Source of the DNA: JAMQPK01 sp035937795
GTDB taxonomy: Bacteria; Acidobacteriota; Vicinamibacteria; Vicinamibacterales; JAMQPK01
Length of the DNA: 13,914 nt
Assembly: GCA_035937795.1 (NCBI GenBank)
Contig: DASZHO010000128.1
Span: forward strand, 1-13,914
Reading direction: 5' to 3'
Numbering within the stretch: the first letter of the stretch is position 1; every line of letters begins with the position of its first letter. The notes beneath the pieces are model-generated. The model saw only the letters and a list, made by a program, of their open reading frames with translations. It was not told the DNA's origin and did not search any database. The position numbers were made by a program, and so were the translations under genes. Positions 6,138 to 11,155 of the stretch are shown piece by piece.

Positions 6138-7184
6138 CTATTGGACAAGCGTCAAGCGCGCTGCAGCTTCTGCAATCACGAAGAACTGCTCGACGATGTC
6201 TCGGACCTCGGAGATGGAGGCGGCGGAATTGATTGCGGTGCGCAAGTGGCCGCCGTTATGGAGACCCTTCGAGTACCACGACATGAGGGCGCGCAGCTTG
6301 TTGATGACCCACCGTTCACGCCGGGGCTGGGATTCGGAATTCGCGCTGTGGCGGAAGCCTTCCGCCTCGTTCTCGCCCTCGTTCAGGAGCAGCTCCATGT
6401 AATCGAGCAGGAAGCGGCCGCGATCGTCGAGTGTCACTTCCCGCGCGGGGCGGCCCGCGGCAAGATCTCCGGCCTGCGCCAGAATCCACGGGTTGCGCAG
6501 CACCCCGCGGCCCACGAGGATGCCGCTGACGTTGCCGGTGCGCATGTGATCGAGAATGTGCTCGGGCTCGATACAATCGCCGCTGCCAAGCACGGGAATG
6601 CTGAGAGACTCGGCCACGCGATCGATCAGCGACCAATCGGACTGCCCGCTATAGGACTGCGCCGCTGTCCGTCCGTGCACGGCCACCGCCGAGGCGCCTG
6701 CGTCTTCCACGCGCCTGGCAAGATCGGGCGCGTTCACAGACTGCTCGTTCCACCCCGCGCGCATCTTCACCGTCACCGGGATGCGCACCTTTTTCGTCAT
6801 CGCCGCAATCACGCTCGCCGCGTGCTCGGGCTCGCGCATCAGGCTGCAGCCGGCGTTGTGCTTCGCAATTTTCGGCACCGGGCAGCCCATGTTCACGTCG
6901 ACAATGTCGGCGCCGAGGCCCTCGACAATCTGCGCGGCGTCGGCCATCTTCTCGGGATCGCCGCCGAAAATCTGGATGGAAACGGGCCGCTCTTCCTCGG
7001 TGAACTCGGTGTATTCGAGCGTGCGGTCGATCCCGCGCACCAGGCCTTCAGAGCTCACCATCTCGGTAACGACGAGGCCACAGCCGCCGTGGCGTTTCAC
7101 AAGACGCCGAAAGGCAGAATCCGTCATGCCGGCCATCGGCGCGACGACGAACGGCGACGACAGCGAAATGCTTCCTATCTTCAT
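6138..7184 (-). CDS. dusB: tRNA-dihydrouridine synthase (DusB type)
   Basis: This 348-residue FMN-dependent enzyme uses NADPH to reduce specific uridines in the D-loop of tRNAs to dihydrouridine. The TIM-barrel signature is complete: APMAGMTDSAFR (15-26), the QIFGG strand (71-75), the active-site segment DVNMGCPVPK (96-105) with catalytic C101, AGCSLM (111-116), VTVKMRAGW (137-145), VHGRT (169-173) and the phosphate-binding GSGD and GRG loops (200-203, 225-227). A small helical tRNA-binding domain follows from about 250. The length and motifs match the bacterial DusB/NifR3 group. The start is ATG 7184; its Shine-Dalgarno sequence is poor. In many bacteria dusB is followed by fis; here the next gene on the strand is the MacA-like adaptor after a 191-base gap, so co-transcription is possible but functionally unrelated. 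Confidence 0.95.
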   Translation of the reverse strand: MKIGSISLSSPFVVAPMAGMTDSAFRRLVKRHGGCGLVVTEMVSSEGLVRGIDRTLEYTEFTEEERPVSIQIFGGDPEKMADAAQIVEGLGADIVDVNMGCPVPKIAKHNAGCSLMREPEHAASVIAAMTKKVRIPVTVKMRAGWNEQSVNAPDLARRVEDAGASAVAVHGRTAAQSYSGQSDWSLIDRVAESLSIPVLGSGDCIEPEHILDHMRTGNVSGILVGRGVLRNPWILAQAGDLAAGRPAREVTLDDRGRFLLDYMELLLNEGENEAEGFRHSANSESQPRRERWVINKLRALMSWYSKGLHNGGHLRTAINSAASISEVRDIVEQFFVIAEAAARLTLVQ

Positions 7185-7205
7185 AAAGGGCTTCGGCAGC
7201 CTTCA

Positions 7206-7211
7206 AGTATA
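7206..7211 (-). promoter_or_regulatory. Possible -10 box of dusB
   Basis: TATACT on the minus strand, 22 bases before the dusB ATG, with a weak -35 candidate (GTCAAG) 17 bases further upstream. The leader would be about 14 bases long. It is the only promoter-like sequence in the 73-base gap between dusB and the divergent Uma2 gene. Confidence 0.35.
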
Positions 7212-7231
7212 GCCGCACTTGCTTTTCCCTT

Positions 7232-7252
7232 GACGACGATGGCAACGTCGTC
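7232..7252 (+). promoter_or_regulatory. Hairpin immediately before the Uma2 start codon
   Basis: GACGACG (7232-7238) and CGTCGTC (7246-7252) form a perfect 7-bp stem around ATGGCAA. The structure ends five bases before ATG 7258 and occupies the place of the ribosome-binding site. No Shine-Dalgarno sequence is visible, so the hairpin may limit translation or act as an operator; this is inference. Confidence 0.3.
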
Positions 7253-7257
7253 CTGGT

Positions 7258-7791
7258 ATGAGCAAGAGGATCACGACGGAGGAATATTTCACGATGCCGG
7301 AGACCAACCGGCCAATGGAGCTCGTCTACGGCTACGTGCGCGAGCCTCCTACTCCGTTCGGCGACCACCAGTCAGCCGTGTTCAGGGTTGCCGTACTCCT
7401 GGACGCACACGTCCGGCGTTACGGCCTGGGCCGGGTGTTCATCTCTCCGTTTGACGTCGTGCTGGATCCCGAGGCCGCCCTGATCGTCCAGCCGGATGTA
7501 CTTTTCATTGCACGCGGCCGGCTGAACATTGTTTGCTCTCATGTGTGGGGCGCGCCGGATCTCGTTGTAGAGGTCGCGTCACCGAGTACACAAATTCACG
7601 ATAGAACGCTGAAACTCGCGTGGTACCGGCGCTACGGTGTGAAGGAATGTTGGCTCTTGTATCCGCACGATCGCCGCATCGAGATCGTCGACCTGGAAAG
7701 CGACGCGCGGGAATCGTTCACGGGTGAGGCGAGCGTCCGATCGAGGGTCCTGCCGGAATTCGGGGAGCGAGCCGGCGATTGTTTTGAATAG
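7258..7791 (+). CDS. Uma2 family (DUF820) putative restriction-like endonuclease
   Basis: The 177-residue protein has the Uma2 fold order: N-terminal TTEEYFTMPETNRPMELVYGYV, a DHQSAVFRVAVLLDAHV helix (36-52), VQPDVLFIA (78-85) with acidic D80, PDLVVEVASPST (100-111) with E105, and K119 in RTLKLAWYRRYGVKECWLLYP. D80, E105 and K119 fit the PD-(D/E)XK catalytic pattern, so it is probably an active nuclease, although the biological role of the family is unknown. Uma2 genes often occur as many dispersed copies per genome and as stand-alone units, as here. Most members are slightly longer; this one ends soon after VLPEFGERAGDCFE. A cytoplasmic location is expected, as no signal peptide is present. 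The ATG at 7258 has no clear ribosome-binding site and follows a hairpin. Confidence 0.9.
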   Translation: MSKRITTEEYFTMPETNRPMELVYGYVREPPTPFGDHQSAVFRVAVLLDAHVRRYGLGRVFISPFDVVLDPEAALIVQPDVLFIARGRLNIVCSHVWGAPDLVVEVASPSTQIHDRTLKLAWYRRYGVKECWLLYPHDRRIEIVDLESDARESFTGEASVRSRVLPEFGERAGDCFE

Positions 7792-7857
7792 ATCCAAGCC
7801 CTGCCAGCGCGCACGAGCACCACCCAACGACCGGCCTGGCGGTATTGGTCGAGCGGG

Positions 7858-7886
7858 TTGCCAATCGTGGAGCGTCCTGCTACTCT
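7858..7886 (+). promoter_or_regulatory. Candidate sigma-70 promoter for the DxDxDG-repeat / RND cluster
   Basis: TTGCCA (7858-7863), a 17-base spacer and TACTCT (7881-7886) preceded by TG (extended -10, TGCTACTCT) form a plausible promoter. Initiation near 7893 would leave a leader of only about seven bases before ATG 7900. The -35 matches consensus in five of six bases and the -10 in three of six, rescued by the TGn extension. Confidence 0.4.
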
Positions 7887-7899
7887 CAAAAGTCCGGAA

Positions 7900-8625
7900 A
7901 TGAAGCATTTATTCGCCAGGGGCATCGCTCTTTGCGTGCTGGCTTCTGCGGCTGCCATGGCCCTCGCGGCATGGCCGCACCATCCGCGTATCACGACGGA
8001 AGATCGCAACGGCGACGGCCGGCCCGACGTCTGGTGCCGTTACGACGATCAGGGCGAGCCCGCCGAGGTAGGCATCGACACCAACTTCGACGGCCGGTCC
8101 GACGTCCAGGAGTATTACGAGCACGGGACGCTGGTCCGGCGTGAATCGGATCGGAATTTTGATGACCGGGTCGATTTGGTGGAGGAATTCGACGCGGCGA
8201 CGCACGAACGGGTCCGATCCATCGTCGATCTCGACTATGACGGCACGGCCGACCTCCTCGTCCTGTTTCAAGATGGCCGGCCTGTTTTCTCGAAACGGCT
8301 CAAGTCGAAACCATCCGTCAGCATCCTCGGTCACCAGCCGCAACTCGTCGCTCACCAGCCGCAACCCGTTCGCCGGAGCGGCGACGTCGACAGGCTTGCG
8401 CCGCTCACCGATCCGTTTCGCGTGGACAGATCCATCAGCGGGACGAACGTGGCCCCGAGCAGCCGCGACAGCGTGTGGCTGTCCGCCTCAGGTGGTCTGC
8501 CGGCATCGTGCAGTGACGCCGTAAGCCCTGTTCGGTCCTCGGCGCGATTCATGGCGCGCGAGGTTCAAGCCAGCCCGCTGGCGTATCTTTCTGCCCGGTC
8601 CCCGCGCGGCCCTCCGCTCTCCTGA
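7900..8625 (+). CDS. Exported DxDxDG-repeat protein with low-complexity C-terminus
   Basis: From ATG 7900 the product has 241 residues: a signal peptide (MKHLFARG, hydrophobic 9-24, probable cleavage after ALA at 21-23), then four EF-hand-like loops with a period of 24-26 residues: DRNGDGRPD (35-43), DTNFDGRSD (60-68), DRNFDDRVD (84-92) and DLDYDGTAD (110-118). Loop spacing, and wording such as YYEHGTLVRRE against YYEKGVLVRAE, relate it to the lipoprotein at 947-1564. Residues from about 135 onward change character: a 7-residue duplication (HQPQLVA/HQPQPVR) is followed by an Arg/Ser/Pro-rich tail with no recognisable fold, possibly disordered or the product of a lost stop or frameshift. The TTG at 7858 would add 14 residues before the signal peptide and is less likely. 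It precedes the TolC-type gene by 81 bases and may belong to the same transcription unit. Function unknown; cation binding is inferred. Confidence 0.7.
   Translation: MKHLFARGIALCVLASAAAMALAAWPHHPRITTEDRNGDGRPDVWCRYDDQGEPAEVGIDTNFDGRSDVQEYYEHGTLVRRESDRNFDDRVDLVEEFDAATHERVRSIVDLDYDGTADLLVLFQDGRPVFSKRLKSKPSVSILGHQPQLVAHQPQPVRRSGDVDRLAPLTDPFRVDRSISGTNVAPSSRDSVWLSASGGLPASCSDAVSPVRSSARFMAREVQASPLAYLSARSPRGPPLS
8331..8365 (+). repeat. 21-base imperfect tandem duplication
   Basis: TCACCAGCCGCAAC occurs at 8331-8344 and again at 8352-8365, an exact 14-base match with a 21-base period. In the reading frame it encodes two copies of a seven-residue unit beginning HQPQ, at the junction between the DxDxDG domain and the low-complexity tail. 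Confidence 0.75.
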
Positions 8626-8651
8626 CGCCTTCCTTCGCTTTCCGGCAGGCT

Positions 8652-8677
8652 GACCGCGATGCGCTGAGCTCGCGGTC
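8652..8677. promoter_or_regulatory. Inverted repeat upstream of the TolC/RND operon
   Basis: GACCGCG (8652-8658) and CGCGGTC (8671-8677) are perfect inverted copies separated by 12 bases, 30 bases before the ATG of the outer-membrane channel gene. There is no T tract behind it, so an operator or a leader hairpin is more likely than a terminator. The role is inferred from position only. Confidence 0.3.
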
Positions 8678-8706
8678 TTGAGCATCATCAACTCAGAGGA
8701 GATGAC

Positions 8707-9987
8707 ATGCGCCCCGTGTGGCATAGCGCGTTGGGATGTGTACTTGTGGGCTGTCTGGCGTCGACTGCCGCGGCGCAGACGGCCCTCACGTGGCCGGAAG
8801 TGCGCGCCCGGTTCGACGCGACCAATCCGACGCTGCTCGCCGGTGAGATCGGCATCAACGAATCCCGAGCCGCCGAGATTACGGCGTACCTGCGTCCGAA
8901 TCCGGTGGCATCGCTCACACTCGATCAGATTGGCAACACGGTGGGCGCCGGTACCTTCTCCGCCTCGATACTGAGCAGCACCTTCAGCTACCTGCACGAA
9001 CGCCAGAACAAGCGCGAGCTGCGGCGCGACAGCGCGCAAGGCGCCACTTCGATCGCGACCTCGACCCAGGCCGACCTGGCACGGAATCTCATATTCACGC
9101 TCCACTCGGCATTCGTGCAAGTGCTGCAGGCCAAGGCGTTTCGCGCCCTGGCCGGGGACAATCTCACCAACTATGACCAGGTGCTCGGTCTGAGCCGCGA
9201 TCGGTTGCAGGCGGGTGACATCGCCCAGATCGATCTCGATCGCCTGGAGCTCCAGCGAGTGCAGTACGAGTCCGATGTCCAGACGGCGGAGGTGAACCTG
9301 CGGACGGCCAAGATTCAACTCCTCAGACTGCTGAACGACCAGACGAGCCCCGTCGACCAGTTCGACGTCTCGGGACCGTTCGATTTCATCGCTCCGCCGC
9401 AATCGCTCGATGACGTCCGGCGGATCGCCTTCGACGTCCGGCCCGACTTGCGGGCGGCCGTGCAGGCTGTCGAGAAGGCGAGAATCGACCACCGGTTGGC
9501 ATTTGCGAACGGGTCCACGGATCCAACCATTGCGGTAGACGCCGCGTTTCCGGCGATATCTCAAGTCTGGCAAAGCTATCAACCGCCACTGCGTGAGTTC
9601 GTGGGCATCAGCATCGGCGTGCCTCTCCGAATTTCGGATCGCAATCAGGGCGAGAAGCTTCGCACCGAGCTCGATATCACTCGCAACGAGAGACTCGCCG
9701 ACGCGGCACGACTACAGGTCTTCGGGGATGTCGATACGGCCTACGCCACCGTAATGAGCACTGTCGCACTCCTGCAACCTTATAAAGACAGGTACCTCGA
9801 CCAGGCGACGCGTGTTCGCGACACGATGACGTTCTCGTATCAGCGCGGCGGCGCCTCGCTCATCGAGTTTCTCCAGTCCCAGCAGGAGTACCGCGCCGTG
9901 CAGGTCAGCTACGTGAACCTCATTGCCGCGTTCCTGAATGCGGTCAATCAACTGAATCTTGCGGTCGGCCAAGAGGTCATCCCGTGA
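8707..9987 (+). CDS. TolC family outer-membrane efflux protein (CzcC/CusC-like)
   Basis: The 426-residue protein has two tandem outer-membrane efflux repeats of helices and beta-hairpins that trimerise into a channel-tunnel across the outer membrane and periplasm. Features include N-terminal LTWPEVRARFDATNP (27-41), long amphipathic helices with RAEI-like and QVQYESDVQTAE-like heptads, the mid-protein RPDLRAAVQAVEKARID marking the second repeat, and C-terminal YQRGGASLIEFLQSQQEYR. The signal peptide may be cleaved after AAA at 21-23; a lipobox-like LVGC at 13-16 leaves acylation possible, as in CusC. Its position directly before an adaptor and an HME-type RND pump makes it the channel of that pump. 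The start at ATG 8707 follows AGAGGAG (8695-8701) with five bases of spacing. The stop overlaps the next start (GTGA), indicating translational coupling. Confidence 0.93.
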   Translation: MRPVWHSALGCVLVGCLASTAAAQTALTWPEVRARFDATNPTLLAGEIGINESRAAEITAYLRPNPVASLTLDQIGNTVGAGTFSASILSSTFSYLHERQNKRELRRDSAQGATSIATSTQADLARNLIFTLHSAFVQVLQAKAFRALAGDNLTNYDQVLGLSRDRLQAGDIAQIDLDRLELQRVQYESDVQTAEVNLRTAKIQLLRLLNDQTSPVDQFDVSGPFDFIAPPQSLDDVRRIAFDVRPDLRAAVQAVEKARIDHRLAFANGSTDPTIAVDAAFPAISQVWQSYQPPLREFVGISIGVPLRISDRNQGEKLRTELDITRNERLADAARLQVFGDVDTAYATVMSTVALLQPYKDRYLDQATRVRDTMTFSYQRGGASLIEFLQSQQEYRAVQVSYVNLIAAFLNAVNQLNLAVGQEVIP

Positions 9988-11135
9988 CACGCCTACAGCA
10001 AAATCGAATCATCACCGTCATCTTCGCCTGCGCGAGCAGTGCGCTGATCATCGGCTGCACGGCCCACGGCGACACCGACAGCGCATCGGGCGCGCCGCCG
10101 CCGGCGGTCGTGGATCGCGAAGGGGACACCAGCATCGTCCACGTCGATCACCCGGAGCAGTTTCCGCTGGCGACCGCCATCGCCCGGGACGCGGCGCCCG
10201 AGTTGAGCGTGACGGGCGTCGTCAGTCCGGACGTATCCCGCGCGGTGCCGGTCGTGTCGCTCTCCTCCGGCCGCGTGATCGACGTGCGCGCGCGCCTGGG
10301 TGACCAGGTGACGAAGGGGCAGCTGCTGCTGCGGATTCAAAGCGCGGACGTATCCGCGGCGTTTTCTGACTATCGGAAGGCCGTGGCTGACCAGGTGCTG
10401 GCGCAAACGCAACTCGATCGTGCGCAGGCGTTGTTCCAGCGTGGCGCAATCGCCAAGAAGGATCTGGAGGTGGCCCAGGACGCCGCCGACAAGGCGCAGG
10501 TCGACGTTGAGAACGCCGCGGAACATCTCCGCGTGCTGGGAATGGACGCGCATCGGGCGCCCACGTCGGTGGTCGAGGTCCTGGCCCCGGTATCCGGCGT
10601 CATCACCGAGCAGAATGTGACCGGCGCGGGGGGCGTCAAGTCGCTGGACAACTCGCCAAACCTGTTCACGATTTCCGATCTGTCGCGCGTCTGGATCGTC
10701 TGCGATGTCTACGAGAACGATCTCTCGATGGTTCGTGTGGGAGATGCGGCCGACATCCATCTCACTGCCTATCCGGATCGCGCGTTGACCGGGCGCATCA
10801 GCAACATCGGGGCGATCCTCGATCCCGCCATCCGGACCGCGAAGGTGCGGATCGAGGTCTCCAACCCGGGCCTCTTGCGCATCGGCATGTTTGTGACGGC
10901 GACCTTTCACGGCCAGACGAAACAGACACGGGCCGTGGTGCCCTCGACGGCCATCCTTCACCTCCATGACCGGGAGTGGGCGTACGTCCCGGCGGCGCCC
11001 GGGCGCTTCCAGCGTGTTGAGGTGACGAGCGGCAATATGCTGCCGGGCGGCATGCAAGAGGTCGTATCGGGGCTTCAGCCCGGGCAACGGGTCGTCTCCA
11101 ACGCGCTGGTGCTTCAGAACACGGTGGAGCAGTAG
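9984..11135 (+). CDS. RND efflux periplasmic adaptor, lipoprotein (CzcB/CusB-like)
   Basis: This 383-residue membrane-fusion protein has a lipoprotein signal with lipobox I22-I-G-C25, placing it in the periplasm anchored to the inner membrane by lipid. It shows the first lipoyl half (SGRVIDVRARLGDQVTKGQL, 95-114), a short alpha-hairpin (about 122-185), the second lipoyl half (EVLAPVSGVITEQNVTGAG, 198-216), a beta-barrel (DLSRVWIVCDVYENDLSMV, 232-250) and a membrane-proximal domain. That wording and the short hairpin are typical of heavy-metal RND adaptors rather than of drug-type AcrA. No methionine- or histidine-rich metal-binding extension is obvious; H53 and H56 are the only close histidine pair near the N-terminus. 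It begins with GTG 9984, overlapping the channel stop codon by four bases, behind AAGAGG. It links the channel and pump of the operon. Confidence 0.92.
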   Translation: MTRLQQNRIITVIFACASSALIIGCTAHGDTDSASGAPPPAVVDREGDTSIVHVDHPEQFPLATAIARDAAPELSVTGVVSPDVSRAVPVVSLSSGRVIDVRARLGDQVTKGQLLLRIQSADVSAAFSDYRKAVADQVLAQTQLDRAQALFQRGAIAKKDLEVAQDAADKAQVDVENAAEHLRVLGMDAHRAPTSVVEVLAPVSGVITEQNVTGAGGVKSLDNSPNLFTISDLSRVWIVCDVYENDLSMVRVGDAADIHLTAYPDRALTGRISNIGAILDPAIRTAKVRIEVSNPGLLRIGMFVTATFHGQTKQTRAVVPSTAILHLHDREWAYVPAAPGRFQRVEVTSGNMLPGGMQEVVSGLQPGQRVVSNALVLQNTVEQ

Positions 11136-11137
11136 CC

Positions 11138-11155
11138 ATGCGGAGATCTGAGTAA
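11138..11155 (+). other. Five-codon mini-ORF overlapping the RND start (TAATG)
   Basis: Between the adaptor stop and the pump start lies ATG CGG AGA TCT GAG TAA. Its stop shares one base with the pump's ATG, and GGTGGAG lies eight bases before its own ATG. It may be a reinitiation leader that couples pump translation to the adaptor, or chance. The pump ATG has only a distant CGGAG as ribosome-binding site. Confidence 0.3.

Noticed and set aside
5753..6148. A 131-codon minus-strand frame across the dusB/adaptor gap
   Set aside because: It overlaps the adaptor N-terminus in another frame, has no motif, and contains a GIEP string typical of antisense reading through a T-loop-like sequence.
5886..7454. 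A 522-codon open frame on the plus strand
   Set aside because: It is antisense to dusB and extends into the Uma2 gene in another frame; its composition is typical of a shadow frame.
8488..9582. A 364-codon open frame on the minus strand
   Set aside because: It is antisense to the TolC-type channel gene, whose own frame is well supported by motifs, signal peptide and ribosome-binding site.
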